DNA of 64,000 nt from Astragalus membranaceus (GCA_039519185.1 CM076848.1:58802778-58866777), one strand, 5' to 3'. Shown: positions 42,820 to 53,870, counted from the first letter of the stretch. Numbers and translations: made by a program. Notes: generated by a model not told the origin, from the sequence alone.

Positions 42820-43166
42820 TAATCGATTACCTTCTTGTTTCATTCAAGCCAATAATCGATTATTTGCTCTAAGAAAACAAGCCAATAATCGATTATTTGC
42901 TCTAAGAAAACAAGCAAATAATCGATTATCCCTTTCCCCTTTTGAAGCACATAATCGATTATTAAGATGTCCATATTTTCAGGAAAGCAAATAATCGATT
43001 ACCTTCTTATTTCATTCAAGCAAATAATCGATTATTTGCTCTGTGAAAATAAGCAAATAATCGATTATCCCCTTCCCCTTTTGAAGCACATAATCGATTA
43101 TTGAATCTGAGATCCAAGGCACATAATCGATTACATCTCCCAAGTTATTTCCAACATAATCGATTA
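42820..43166 (+). promoter_or_regulatory. Eleven phased ATCGAT palindromes in C LTR U3
   Basis: ATCGAT cores start at 42822, 42855, 42888, 42921, 42954, 42994, 43027, 43060, 43093, 43126 and 43159: a 33-bp step throughout except one of 40. The core is ATAATCGATTAT or ATAATCGATTAC; spacers diverge far more than cores. The last core ends 36 bp before the TATA box. It looks like an enhancer array for an unknown factor. Confidence 0.7.
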
Positions 43167-43200
43167 CCTAGTTTCCTAAAATAGATCAAATCTAATTTCC

Positions 43201-43208
43201 TATAAATA
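43201..43208 (+). promoter_or_regulatory. TATA box of the element C LTR
   Basis: TATAAATA directly downstream of the palindrome array, conserved in the 3' LTR at about 54810. Confidence 0.6.
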
Positions 43209-43645
43209 GGCACCTCTTTTTTTCATTTCAAACAGACGCATTATTCACGAGATCAGAGAAAAAACTCATTTTTGCGAGATCCCTCACATTTTAGAAAAAA
43301 AACTCTTCTACGCTTTATTTTTTTCGCTCTATCCGTTCCGTTGGTCCGTCAGAGTCGATCTTCTGCAAGAGTTAGTCGGGATTTGCGTTCTTCAGATTTG
43401 TAATATCTGTCTTCATCAGAGGTATTTCAGTCTTTTCATTTGTTAATATTTAGTTATTGTGATCCATGTGATTTAAACTTAGCTATAGCATTTATCTACA
43501 CGTTCTTGTATATTATCGTCCATTGTTGATGACGAACCATATGATTCCCACTTATGCCTAGTGAATCATGTTCTAAGTGGTGAAGATGGTCTCGGGTGAT
43601 TCAGCTTGCCCCTTTCAAACCCTTTCAAAAACATTTTTTTAATTA

Positions 43646-43706
43646 GAACTACGTCGCTTTGATTCCCGTTTGGGATACGTAGGAGCGAGCCACGTTCTCG
43701 TCAAGC
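43646..43706 (+). other. U5 two-hairpin module, C 5' LTR copy 1
   Basis: Helix 1: CTACGT/ACGTAG and TCCC/GGGA with a GTTT loop. Helix 2: CGAG/CTCG. Confidence 0.6.
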
Positions 43707-43802
43707 GCCACAAATAAAAACTCTTTTCACCCCCCTAAACCAATCATTTTCATAAAACAAACAAAAATCATTTTCAAACCCATTGTTGCTAGTAGCTCAT
43801 CA

Positions 43803-43979
43803 GAGCCTCTGTTCGTTTAGCTATTAGTGACAATGTTCTTTTCTCCTAAAAATAATAAACGACGATCCATCATAACTTTTGTTAGTTTGATCCTCGTACA
43901 AATCAATCTCTTTCGAAAATCACTTTCAAAAAGATAATAAAAACAAGTTGTTATCAATAGTCCATCAGAACCTTTGTTC
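43803..43979 (+). other. Three CTTT-loop hairpins, C 5' LTR
   Basis: GAGC-CTCT-GTTC with one G-U pair (43803-43814), TAAC-TTTT-GTTA (43873-43884), GAAC-CTTT-GTTC (43968-43979), the latter two preceded by CCATCA and all followed by GTTT. Confidence 0.55.
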
Positions 43980-44065
43980 GTTTGACTAGCGGTACAACTC
44001 TTTTTGGGCATTTAGCAGTGATTCATCATAGATAAAAAAACAAAAACTTTTCAAAAAAGAACCAA

Positions 44066-44133
44066 GAACTACGTAGCTTTGAATTCTCCATCGCACCGGG
44101 AGATACGTAGGAGCGGGCCATGTCCCGTCAAGC
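44066..44133 (+). other. U5 two-hairpin module, C 5' LTR copy 2
   Basis: Helix 1: CTACGTA/TACGTAG, TCTCC/GGAGA. Helix 2: CGGG/CCCG, 348 nt before the LTR end. Confidence 0.6.
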
Positions 44134-44269
44134 ACTTTTCCTAAAAAACCTTTTTCCCCCTTCCTCGCCAAAAATAAAATTTTCATTAAGCTTTCAAACA
44201 AGAAATAAATAGGCAAAATCAAGTATTTTTCAAATCAAACGTTAAAACCACACATTTAATTAGAGGTTC

Positions 44270-44317
44270 CCTTTCGGTAGAAAGGACGTGCGCGGTGCTA
44301 ACACCTTCCTCGCACGT
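44270..44317 (+). other. Paired hairpins near the LTR end, C
   Basis: CCTTTC/GAAAGG with a GGTA loop (44270-44285), then ACGTGCG/CGCACGT (44286-44317), enclosing GGTG-CTAA-CACC. Confidence 0.5.
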
Positions 44318-44484
44318 AATCGACCCCCGAACCTATATCTCTAGTTTTCAAAGACCATCCGCCTTGTCCAAAAGACCTTTTTTCAATGTTTTGGTCTTAA
44401 AATTAAAATATTGGTGGCGGCTCCAAAATTTTTCCACGTTGTACATTGAGAAACCCAAGCCGGGATTTTTCGGGGTGCAACAGC

Positions 44485-44502
44485 TGGCGACTCCCCTGGG
44501 GA
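44485..44502 (+). other. Primer-binding site of element C
   Basis: TGGCGACTCCCCTGGGGA, 2 nt after the LTR. Confidence 0.8.
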
Positions 44503-45569
44503 AACTTTTTAAAAAAAAAAAGACGAGGGTCAAGCCTAACTAATTTAAATGTGTGGTTTAATGTATTGTTGATTTGATTAAAACCCTGTTTGCCTTTCTT
44601 TCTTATCTTTTATTCCCTTTCTTTTATCGCTTATGCCCATGCATTTTTTTAAATCCCCATGATCCCCTCTTCTTGGCTCCTTTTCCTAAGGTAAGCAATA
44701 TCCTTGTTTATAGATATTCTAGGTATGGAACCCTAGGGTAGATAACTTGTTATTGCTTGCTTTTGTCTGGACTGCTCTGGTTTTCATTTCAGGTGGGGGG
44801 AGTACTAGGGAAAATGCCCTTGACACACACTACACTTATACCCTGTGACTATGTGCTTTGAGTGGGACCATAACCCAGGTCTGCAAAAACTTAGGAGAGT
44901 GGATTCGAGTAGTGAGAGCCCATCAGGACCTTTGTCCGTTTGGCTACTTGCGAAAGTTTCAACCAGAGTTGTGCTCTTTCATGATGTCTCACACCTAGCA
45001 GTTTGCTGCATTTGTGGGAAATTTTGTGAAAGGGACTGTAGCTCTGGTGGCCTTGTGAGGGAGTGAATAGAGCTACATGGAAGGATTACCCTTTTAATTG
45101 CCCTAGATCATAGGTCTTACCTCTTTTTTTTAGGTCACAAGGGCTTTTCCAAAATTGTGTGTGCATTATTGCATCTAGTTTAGTTCATTTCCGCCAACAT
45201 TTTTTGAAAAAAAAAAACAACAAAAGCAAAGAAAAAGAATATGTTTTTCCTTCTCGTTCATGAATACCTATATGAGGTGGCATATAGGGTATATTGCCCT
45301 AAAATTTCAAAACCCCCACCTGTAAATATCTGTCTTTATAACAAGCATCCTCATCATCCGCATTTTACACAGCATGCATTACATAAGCAAAATTCTGAAA
45401 AATTCATACAGCATTCCTCATGCATCTAATAACATAAAGCCATGTGCATATGCATTGCATTCATTTACGCATTTGTACTCATAAAAAATGTTCTATCATC
45501 AGAGAGAGAAAAACAAAAGGCAAGCTGGTTCGCCAACACCGATACTCCACTCGTCTACAAGCAAGATTA
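44503..45569 (+). other. Element C leader with candidate leader intron 44691-44792
   Basis: About 1.07 kb without ORF1. AAG/GTAAGCAAT at 44688-44699 and CATTTCAG ending at 44792 frame a 102-nt intron candidate. A GGAC-CTTT-GTCC hairpin lies at 44926-44937. Confidence 0.5.
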
Positions 45570-47795
45570 ATGGCTAGCAATCAACATCTCGAGAATGAGG
45601 ACCACCAGGGTCAAGATGAGTCGGTTGTGGAGATTCTTAACCCTGAGCAGCTGGCTCAAGAAGATCAAGCTTTGAAGACTAAAGTGGAGGCCATGGAGGC
45701 ACAGATGGTCGAAGTAATGAGTATGCTACAGAATCTAAGGGGCGGAGCCGCTGCTGGGGCCGCCGCTGTTGTAAATCCCGAAGGGGTTGTTACCTTCGTC
45801 TCTCCTCCGGTGTCCGCTGAAGTTACAACTACTCACACTTCTTATGGACAGGGGGTCAGTCACTTTGCCCATCCTCCAGGGGCGAGCGGACAGAGTCATC
45901 TGAATGTACCGATATATCCTTGGGGGATGCCAATGAGTTATATGCCGCCTGCTGCTGAAGCTATTCCTGTGGGGTCGAGTCAACCTGTCACGACTATGCC
46001 TGGTGGAGCTGCTATGGGACCACAAATTCATACTCCTAGTCCTAATACTGTGCTGCCAAGAGGTTCACCTAGTCCTACTCTGGGAGTTACTGTGAACCCT
46101 CAGAACGCTGTCCATCATATGGGAAACCATGCTCAGCATGGGGGTTATTATCACGGTCCAGGGAATTATCCACAAGGTCATTTGTTTGGGAACACTCAGC
46201 ATGGGGATCGGTATCACTCGCTTGAAGAGCGTTTAAGAGCTGTGGAAGGATCAGGAACTAGAGCCAGGGATGCCCGAGATTTGTGCCTTGTCCCAGATGT
46301 TGTTATACCCCCTAAATTCAAAACACCTGACTTTGATAAATATCGCGGCACCGGGTGTCCATCTAGCCATTTGACGATGTATGTTAGAAAAATGGCCGCT
46401 TATGCTCATGATGACAAGGTGCTCATTCATTATTTCCAGGACAGTCTGACTGGGGCATCACTAGATTGGTACATGCAGCTGCAATCCTCCGAAGTTCACA
46501 GTTGGAAGGATCTCTCTGAAGCCTTTCTAAAACAATACCAGTATAACATGGACCTTGCTCCAGACCGGTCTCAATTGCAGCACATGAGCAAAGGAGATAG
46601 AGAATCATTCAAAGAATATGCTCAAAAATGGAGGAGCATAGCTGCTCAGGTGAAGCCGCCATTAACTGAAAAGGAGATGGTGTACATGTTTTTGGAGACC
46701 CTTCCAGGGCTGTATTATGATAGGTTGGTGGGGAGCGTTTCGTCCAATTTCTCAGATATGGTTGTCATTGGGGAACGATTAGAGCACGGATTGCGTAGCG
46801 GAAAGATTGCTGGAGGTTTTGGCAATTCTAGTGGACAAAAGAAACCCTTTCCCAACTTCCCCAAGCAGAAAGAAGGGGAAACCAATGTTATTTCCGCAGG
46901 GGGAGCCCCATCTTTCAGCTCTCCACAGCAGGCGGTGCCATTATCTTTCAACTCTCCGCGGCAAACTAATTCAGGCTACAGAGCCCAGAACTATCAAGAG
47001 AAGAGGCGTGCTAATTTTGATCCGATCCCGATGACCTATACTGAATTGTTCAATCATCTTGTCTCAAAGAATTTGGTCAATACTCGCCCCATGAAGCCTA
47101 TACAACCTCCCTTTCCTAGGGGGTCCAATGCTGATGCTACTTGTAGCTTTCATAGTGGAGGAGTCGGCCACACGGTGGAGGACTGCAAGGCTTTCAAATA
47201 TGGAGTCCAGGATTTGATTGACGCCAACTGGATCTCTTTCAAGCCGAACAGTCCCAGTACAACTACAAACCCCCTACCGGGACATGGGACACCATCCGCT
47301 AATGCAGTAGAGGATTCTGTGGGGCAGACAATGATAAAAGATGTTAAGTGTATCCAGACTCCTCTGGAAAATATACATGCTGAGTTGTGTCGTCGTGGTG
47401 TTATCAAGAAGGGCTGTGTATGCGCCGATCCTTTATGTGTGGGTGCCTGTGAAGTTTTCAAGTCAGTCCTGCAAGACCTGATAGATCGGTGCGTGGTTCA
47501 GATAGGGACCCATGATATTGAAGATGAAAAAGAAATCAATGAGGAAGTAATAGCGGTGCCTATGAAAGAGAGATGTTGGGATACCCTAGGGGAGTCCAGT
47601 GGAAAGTTTAACTACTTGGTAAGATATGACGCTCCCGAGAGTGCTCAAATCCGAATGGAAGACATCCAGCCCACAGGATGGGATGAGGAAGAGGAACAAC
47701 ACGATCAAATTGCTGTCATCAAGGATGAGGGTGGTGCAAACCTGGTTTGTCGCTGCAGTGCTGGTGAAAGAATTAAAGAATTGAAAGACTGTTGA
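45570..47795 (+). CDS. Element C gag fused to a pol-linker tail
   Basis: An open frame of about 741 residues from MASNQHLENEDHQG; the upstream extension to 45444 is leader. In order: a coiled N-terminus (NPEQLAQEDQALKTKVEAME), a long Pro/Gly-rich segment, the gag capsid domain (VVIPPKFKTPDFDKYRGTGC to MVYMFLETLPGLYYDRLVGS), a CCHC-like knuckle (CSFHSGGVGHTVEDC), and a Cys-containing region (VIKKGCVCADPLCVGACEVF). It then passes in frame, without protease or G-patch, into an acidic tail (DIQPTGWDEEEEQHDQIAVI...) that corresponds partly to the end of the A G-patch exon. The gag frame is intact, as in B. Confidence 0.8.
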   Translation: MASNQHLENEDHQGQDESVVEILNPEQLAQEDQALKTKVEAMEAQMVEVMSMLQNLRGGAAAGAAAVVNPEGVVTFVSPPVSAEVTTTHTSYGQGVSHFAHPPGASGQSHLNVPIYPWGMPMSYMPPAAEAIPVGSSQPVTTMPGGAAMGPQIHTPSPNTVLPRGSPSPTLGVTVNPQNAVHHMGNHAQHGGYYHGPGNYPQGHLFGNTQHGDRYHSLEERLRAVEGSGTRARDARDLCLVPDVVIPPKFKTPDFDKYRGTGCPSSHLTMYVRKMAAYAHDDKVLIHYFQDSLTGASLDWYMQLQSSEVHSWKDLSEAFLKQYQYNMDLAPDRSQLQHMSKGDRESFKEYAQKWRSIAAQVKPPLTEKEMVYMFLETLPGLYYDRLVGSVSSNFSDMVVIGERLEHGLRSGKIAGGFGNSSGQKKPFPNFPKQKEGETNVISAGGAPSFSSPQQAVPLSFNSPRQTNSGYRAQNYQEKRRANFDPIPMTYTELFNHLVSKNLVNTRPMKPIQPPFPRGSNADATCSFHSGGVGHTVEDCKAFKYGVQDLIDANWISFKPNSPSTTTNPLPGHGTPSANAVEDSVGQTMIKDVKCIQTPLENIHAELCRRGVIKKGCVCADPLCVGACEVFKSVLQDLIDRCVVQIGTHDIEDEKEINEEVIAVPMKERCWDTLGESSGKFNYLVRYDAPESAQIRMEDIQPTGWDEEEEQHDQIAVIKDEGGANLVCRCSAGERIKELKDC

Positions 47796-47839
47796 TCCTC
47801 CTGGGACTTTTGATTTAAAGTAGTCATTTGTAATGCAAC

Positions 47840-47865
47840 CCTGTGGCTCTGCCCAAGGCCACGGG
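47840..47865 (+). other. Intron-start hairpin, element C
   Basis: CCTGTGGC pairs with GCCACGGG (8 bp, one G-U) around the invariant loop TCTGCCCAAG. Confidence 0.55.
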
Positions 47866-48049
47866 ACCAGTTGTTAGGGGCGCACATGTTTTTATTTTCT
47901 AAATTATCATCATCAATAAAAACGTTGTTTTTGAATTCCAATCAATAAAAATCAATTTCTTTCTCATTTCATGTGTCTCTTCTTTTCTTTATTATTTTTG
48001 CCTGCATGTCTCACCTTCCATTCTGCTTTTTCGCCTCGGCAAAAAGCAA

Positions 48050-48107
48050 ATCTACAGCAATTGTCTCTCAAAATAACAGTGCCAACAGTCCATATTTTGA
48101 CTTTGAT
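48050..48107 (+). pseudogene. Element C pol exon 2 relic, before D
   Basis: Reads NNSANSPYFDFD, matching NNDANGPYVNFDH of A. Interrupted at TTGAT by solo LTR D and resumed at 50603. Confidence 0.7.
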
Positions 48108-50597
48108 TGTAACACCCCGTTTCTACCTCTTAATTTGTACGTCATTATCAGAGTGCTTTCGTTTTCAAAAATAATAATAATATTAGTAGAAAAGAAATGT
48201 CACAGCTTCATTGATGAAACTCATCGACCACGCCATTAACATTCGTGTAGAAACACGTTCGTCTCAAAAATCGAACTTCAAAATTAAATCTCATCACAGC
48301 GGAAATAATAGCTCACCAAAAATAAATCACTCAAACACGTCTCACACATCAATAAAATTATTAAAATGGTTAATTAAATAAGTCGTCAACTTTAACCCGC
48401 CCCCTAGGTGTTACAATATCAGAGAGCGACTCGAACGTCTCAACAGCTAAAAGGAAGGCGGCATGTCCTTCAATCAGAGTCACCTGCAGCGTTGCCACAA
48501 TAGAGCAACATTCCAAGCAGAAGGGGTGAGAACTTTCAACAAAATATAATTAAGCATACAGCAGAGTAATATGAGCAAAACATCACACAACATCGTTACT
48601 AATATCAACTTCATCATCGTTACACACCACACCAAACAAAATCACAGTTCACGTCACCCGTCATAAAAAAAATGAATGTGCATGAAGATGCAACCCACAC
48701 CTGGGCATATGCATGATGGTACCATATTCGTCACAATAAGCCACTATGGGCACACCGTCACTGTTTTCTCGTCATAAATAAGCCACTAAGGGCACACCGT
48801 CACTAAGAGGCCGAAGCCTATTCGTCATAAGATGCACATGCTATGAGACACTATGGACACATGTGCAATCACCAAAATTTACTCACCCGGAGTACTCGTC
48901 ATCACCACCATAAGACACTCATAGAGTGTATTCATCATCATCATCATATAAATATCACCACTCTTCATAAACAATCACATTCAAAAATAATGTAACAACA
49001 TCTTTAAAATTAGGGAATAAACATTTCACTCTACATTTTAAAATTATGGGATAAACATTTCACTTTTATACTTAGGAAGCGCCACAATTAAATTTGGGAA
49101 TAAACAGTGGCATTTTATGCGCAAAACAGTAGCAATCTTTCATCAAATCGGAACTGAAATAGTAGCCGTTATTTCGCAAAGACAGCAGAATTTCTACATT
49201 AACTTAAAACTGAAAAACAGTGGCCAATTATTTGCATAACAGCAGAATTTTTCACTTCAATTAAAACTGAAAAACAGTGGCCAATTATTTGCATAACAGC
49301 AGAATTTTCACTTCAATTAAAACTGAAAAACAGTGGCCAATTATTTGCATAACAGCAGAATTTTCACTTCAATTAAAACTGAAAAACAGTGGCCAATTAT
49401 TTGCATAACAGCAGAATTTTCACTTCAATTAAAACTGAAAACAGTGGCATTTTATTTGCGCCAAACAGTGGCAAATTTTACATCATATTGAGGCTGAAAA
49501 ACAGCCATTTATTTTCGCAAAACAGTCAACAAAAACAGCAACTTTGATTTGCAACACAGCAGCATTTTAGTTGGTAAAAACAGCAACATCTTATTGTGAA
49601 AACAGCAAGATTAAAATACAGCAACAGCATCACTTAAATAACAGCAAACAGCAGAAAAAAATATACAGCAACAGCAATTATAACATTGACAGCAACAACA
49701 CCAAAAATACAGCAACAACACCAATTATAATTTCAGCAACAGCAACATATAATTACAGCAACAGCACCAATTATAAATTCAGCAACAGCATCATATAATT
49801 ACAGCAACAGCACCATATAATTACAGCAACAGCAAAAATGAATTAACAGCAACATATCTCAAAAAAAAAACAGCAACTATAATTCTCCTCACGTCATAGG
49901 GTAATTCGCACATCAACTCAATAATTTAATCCATCATTCCTCTTCACCTATGATTTTCGAATTTAATCACTAACACAAACCCACAACCCTCCAAATACTC
50001 AATTATAATAAATTGAAAATCGCTCACCCTTACCTCGAATTTTATATGCCCGAAACCACGATATATGCGTCACGTGCAAAATTCCGAAATCACGACGAGC
50101 CAAGGTCACCAAGAAAAATTCGCAGCAGCCCTTCCTCCTCTTCTCACCAATTCGCATTCCATCACATAATTATGGCAAAATCGAAACATGGAAAGGAAGG
50201 GTTTGAGATCATCACTTGGAAAAATTACATAAATGGAAGGGAAAGATCAAGGTACTTACCTAAAGCCAAGATGAAATAAAACCCTCTTTTCCCTTCTTGC
50301 TAAAAGTCGCACCCTCTCCTCCTCTATGCTTGAAATCGCGATTCCACTCCTCTTCTCACCCTCAGTTGCGCTGAATCTCTTTCCTTGGTTGAATAACACT
50401 AGTTCTTAGGTTTTAGGGTAAAAGGAATGGGCTTGGGTCACTTAAGTGGCTTGGGCCCATTTTTCACACCACTCTTTTTAATGCTTTTCACCTCCTACAA
50501 TAAAACAAATATACTTAATTTATTCCACTTAAATAAATATTGCATCCCTCCAATAACTTAATTTAATTAATAAATTAAATTATTTTAGGGCGTTACA
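48108..50597. mobile_element. Solo LTR D, 2,490 bp
   Basis: Starts TGTAACACCC and ends GGGCGTTACA, with TSD TTGAT at 48103-48107 and 50598-50602. No coding domain or second LTR was found. It contains four to five 54-bp tandem units around CAGTGGCCAATTATTTGCAT (49213-49440) and a long CAGCAACAGCA-rich stretch (49500-49870). An internal GGTGTTACA at 48407-48415 followed by ATATCAGAG resembles an LTR end plus a Met-tRNA PBS, so a compact two-LTR structure was considered and rejected. Confidence 0.75.
49213..49440. repeat. 54-bp tandem repeat in solo LTR D
   Basis: Near-identical units containing AAAACAGTGGCCAATTATTT and GCATAACAGCAGAATTTTCA, followed by degenerate CAGCAAC microsatellite. Confidence 0.85.
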
Positions 50598-50852
50598 TTG
50601 ATCACCTTATCAATCAAGCAGAGTGGGACGTTGAGAAAGACCGGGAAAACCCTCCAGAAGGTTAATGAAGCAAGGAAAAAGGGTTATTCAGCATCACGGG
50701 GAATCCACTGAAGTGATCAACTTGGGGACCGCTGAGAACAAGAAAGAGGTCAAGATGGGTACTTCAATAAAAAAAAAAATTTTAGAGCGCAAAAAGGAAA
50801 TAAAGAAGAAGGGCAAGTACATGAAAATAAGTGAATTATTATCCCAGAGTTA
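50598..50852 (+). pseudogene. Element C pol exon 2 relic, after D
   Basis: Continues LINQAEWDVEKDRENPPEG, stops, and further on reads HHGESTEVINLGTAENKKEV and KMGTSIKKKILERKKE, matching the sequence just before RT in A. All of RT and RNase H is then missing. Confidence 0.75.
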
Positions 50853-50869
50853 ATTTTTGAGGAAATAAG

Positions 50870-51490
50870 CAATCATGATTTGAAATGAAGTTGGACCACC
50901 ATTCCATACCCAAGAACAAAAATCCTCTCCTACCCACCGTAAGCCAAGAAAATCCCAAAGAGAAAAACATAATCCTTTCCGACCCATCTTAAGCCAAGAA
51001 AAAGCCAAAAATCCAAAAGTCACCTTAGACAAGGACCACCTCGAAAAAAACGGTGCATCGTTCTTTATCAGTTCACCCAAGCTCAAGAAAAAGAAGAAGT
51101 CAAAGAAGGAAAAATCATCCCAAAACCAAAAGAAAAATACAAAAGAGATGTAAATAGTGAGTTGATACATGTTACCACCAAAACCCAAGAGGTCCTCGTC
51201 TCAATAAACCTTCAAACACTTTCTCATTTCCATGCACCCCTCCTCTCATAAACCGCAAACACTCTCCTTTGACCTCGACAGCCCGCCCTCCATAGACCCT
51301 TAGCCAGGAATAAAATCTCCTAATACCTCATCAAGCCAGTTAACCATCATAAATCATCGATCAACAGCCAACACCAAATAAACACCATCCTGCCATTAGC
51401 CCCAAATACTTCATTAAGCCTACTCATCTCTCCTCCACAAAACACCACAATCCCGAAAGGTCCATTTCGATCAATGATTGATTGCTGTTA
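50870..51490 (+). other. Filler segment shared with B
   Basis: Aligns with the minus strand of 32930-33520 and is absent from A. Here it sits where RT, RNase H and most of integrase were deleted, before the integrase relic. In B it lies after the twin hairpins. Confidence 0.6.
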
Positions 51491-51653
51491 TTTTCTCAAA
51501 GTTTTAGCTCAAGGACAAGTAAATTCATTTGTTTACAATATGCCAAGTGGGGCAATCCTGTCGCTCTTCACCCCTCCTACAACTGGGGAAATTGATCCTA
51601 CACCTATCTCATCCCTTGTAGCACTCACATTCATTGAAATCATACAGAGGCAA

Positions 51654-52046
51654 CCCCCTTTCTTCTCTAGTGTATGGGTCAGAAGCAGTTCTTCTCATCA
51701 AGGTTGAAACACCCTCTCTACGAGTAGTCATGGAGGTCAAGTTAGAAGAAGCAAATGGGCCCAAACTCGTCTAGATCAACTGAATCTCATTAAAGAGAAA
51801 AGAATTGCTGCCTTGCGCCATGGCCAGTTGTACCAACAAAAGATGAAGGCAGCTTTCGGCAGGAAAGTCCGTCTTCGAGAATTCGGCGAAGGAGACTGAC
51901 TCCGTGGGAAGTTGAGGCCCACTTATGACGGTCCATGTGAAGTCAAGAAAGCTTTTTTCAGAGGAGCGCCGATACTCATAAACATAGACGGCGAAGATCT
52001 CAGGAATCCAGTCAATTCAGATCAAGTGAAGAAGTATTATGCCTAA
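51654..52046 (+). pseudogene. Element C integrase C-terminal relic
   Basis: Recognisable against A from VYGSEAVL through LNLIKEKRIAALRHGQLYQQ, AFGRKVRLREFGEGD and RPTYDGPCEVKKAF to the shared end NPVNSD(Q/S)VKKYYA. It contains in-frame stops and frameshifts (near 51770 and 51897). The catalytic core is gone. The stop at 52044-52046 is exactly 50 nt before the first twin hairpin, as in A. Confidence 0.8.
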
Positions 52047-52095
52047 AAGAAATAGATGAAAAAAGAGAAAGACAAGCCAAGTGAGAATTAGCTCG

Positions 52096-52175
52096 CTAGG
52101 TTGAAAACCCGCAAAGGGCGACCTAGGCAAAATCAGAGCGACCCGGTGGATTGAAAACCCGCAAAGGGCGATCCA
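52096..52175 (+). other. Twin hairpins, element C
   Basis: Hairpin 1 CTAGGT/ACCTAG (52096-52126) and hairpin 2 TGGAT/ATCCA (52147-52175), each enclosing a CCC/GGG helix with a GCAAA loop. Confidence 0.65.
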
Positions 52176-52179
52176 GGCA

Positions 52180-52920
52180 AAAATTAGGGTCTGAAAACTT
52201 AGGCATGAAAAGTAAAGAAAGGCATACAACTCTCCTACAAGCTTGGATGAGGGAGTGATCAAGGTCAAGGACATAGATGTTTGGCACTGTTCCACAGAGA
52301 CGGACAGTCAGAATTCATCTTCTCTCCTTTTTTCGTGTCTTTTTACAGTTTAAACTTTCAAGTGTAATAAATAATCGGCGTAACTTCTTGTGCGACCGGT
52401 TTCCACATTAATAAAGTTCAAATTTCTCGTATCTATTCACTCTTTTATTTTCTGCTTTTTCTGCTCAAAATAAACGTTTTATGATGATGATGGTCCTGAA
52501 CTGTAAAACATGTGCATATCATTACGAGATTCTTAAGAGAAAGCACATCCTCAAAATCAGTCAATCATGCAAGAGAAAGCAACTACATCCACGATTGCTT
52601 CCAACCAGCAAAGTCAAGACCAACATGCACTCGGCCCATGAGCCCCGCAAGTCCAACAGGTTCCTCAGTCTCGTGTCATGAGCGTCGCGGGTTGGCTGAA
52701 CCAGCAAAAATAAAAAAAAATAATAAAAAAAAGGGCAATAAGCAAACACCGTCATGCATTACATTCATCATGCATAAAATCATGCATTTATCAGGCAGGA
52801 AAATAATGAGAGAAATTCAGGCATTTGCATTCATCATAAGAGAAAGAAAAAAGAAAATAGCAATCATAGCATTTGCATCATGCATCTCATAGAAAAAACA
52901 AAACGAAGCCTTCCATTGCA
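52180..52920 (+). other. Element C 3' UTR, upstream part
   Basis: AT-rich, no gene. An AATAAAG at about 52412 could serve as a polyadenylation signal. Confidence 0.4.
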
Positions 52921-52934
52921 TACATTGGCATTCC

Positions 52935-53130
52935 ATGCGGTCAAACCAGACCTTTGTGTCCTTAAACCAGATCATTGTGATCCATAAACCAGACCTTTGT
53001 GTCCTTAAACCAGACCTTTAGGGTCCATAAATCAGACCAGTATGCAGACACATATTGCTCCATAAACCAGGCTTGTCGGCCCATAAACCAGACTCGTTGT
53101 GATCCTTAAATCAGACTAATGTCAAGTCCA
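52935..53130 (+). repeat. Short tandem repeats (AAACCAGAC type) in the C 3' UTR
   Basis: Eight or so units of CATAAACCAGACCTTTGTG-like sequence with 20-27 bp spacing, the C counterpart of the 49-bp array in B but unrelated in sequence. Confidence 0.7.
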
Positions 53131-53499
53131 TAATTTAGCATTCCATCAAATAAACCAAGGCATTTCACAACTCTCAAGCATTGCATTTGCATGCCCGCAT
53201 TTCATAAATATCAAAAGCATCCAGCATTGTATGCATCAGCGTCACATGCATCTATATAGCATACATCTGCATTACATTGGCATGACCGCATCTTGTGCAT
53301 TCATCACATTCATCATTACACCAAAATCATAGCATTGCATGCACATGCATAACATGCCTTTGCAAAACATGCACTCATAACATGCACGCATAACATGCAC
53401 TCATACTCCATGCACCATTCCTTGCATCAACTGACGTATGCAGGTACACCAATTCAGTACGGCAGCATTGAACATCTCAATCAATCAATCAACAGGATT

Positions 53500-53870
53500 C
53501 GTGAATCCCTTCAGGACCCAAGTGTCCCTTCAAAAGCAGACTTCACCTCGTATTCGAGATGCGGGTAAGTCCTTCAGACCCCAAGTGGTCCTTCAGACTA
53601 GTTGTGTCAGCCTAAGACACAATGGACGTCCTACATGGTCAACATATCAGTTCCGGATCTGATCTTGACCCATCATGGCCGCTCGAAAGGCCCCCTCAGA
53701 CCGTTTTACTAGTACCATAGCTAGTAGCGCTCCTTCAGACCACGATGGTCCTTCAATTAAGGCCTAGGCAGCCTTCCAGACCCTGAGTGGTCCTTCAGAG
53801 CCTTAGTGCTCCTTCAGACCCTGAGTGGTCCTTCAGAGCCTTAGTGCTCCTTCAGATCCCGAGTGGTCCG
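53500..53870 (+). repeat. CCTTCAGA-type repeats in the C 3' UTR
   Basis: Units of CCTTCAGACCCTGAGTGGT and CCTTCAGAGCCTTAGTGCT recur about ten times, interrupted by the three-hairpin module at 53602-53692. Confidence 0.7.
53602..53692 (+). other. Three-hairpin 3' UTR module, element C
   Basis: H1 TTGTGTC/GACACAA with loop AGCCTAA (53602-53622), H2 ATCAG/CTGAT around TTCCGGAT (53646-53663), H3 GGCC/GGCC with loop GCTCGAAA (53677-53692). 396 nt before the 3' LTR. Confidence 0.6.

Larger units (their letters stand above)
42480..44482 (+). repeat. Element C 5' LTR (2,003 bp)
   Basis: Starts TGTCATACCCC, ends GGGGTGCAACA. U3 carries eleven phased ATAATCGATTAT-type palindromes, then a TATA box, then two U5 modules and three CTTT-loop hairpins. 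It lacks about 62 bp that the 3' LTR has (55640-55702), a deletion bounded by the short homology AG. Confidence 0.9.

Noticed and set aside
44514..44540. Coding continuation of frames through PBS regions (44295-44543 and 37254-37439)
   Set aside because: They cross LTR-PBS junctions and have no protein similarity.
45444..45569. Upstream extension of the C gag frame as the true start
   Set aside because: The MASNQ start at 45570 aligns with the gag starts of A and B; the extension is leader sequence.
48108..48415. A 300-bp LTR followed by a Met-tRNA-like PBS, making D a compact two-LTR element
   Set aside because: No second copy of the first 300 bp exists before 50597, and the outer ends carry both the inverted TGTAAC/GTTACA termini and the TSD, so a solo LTR is simpler.
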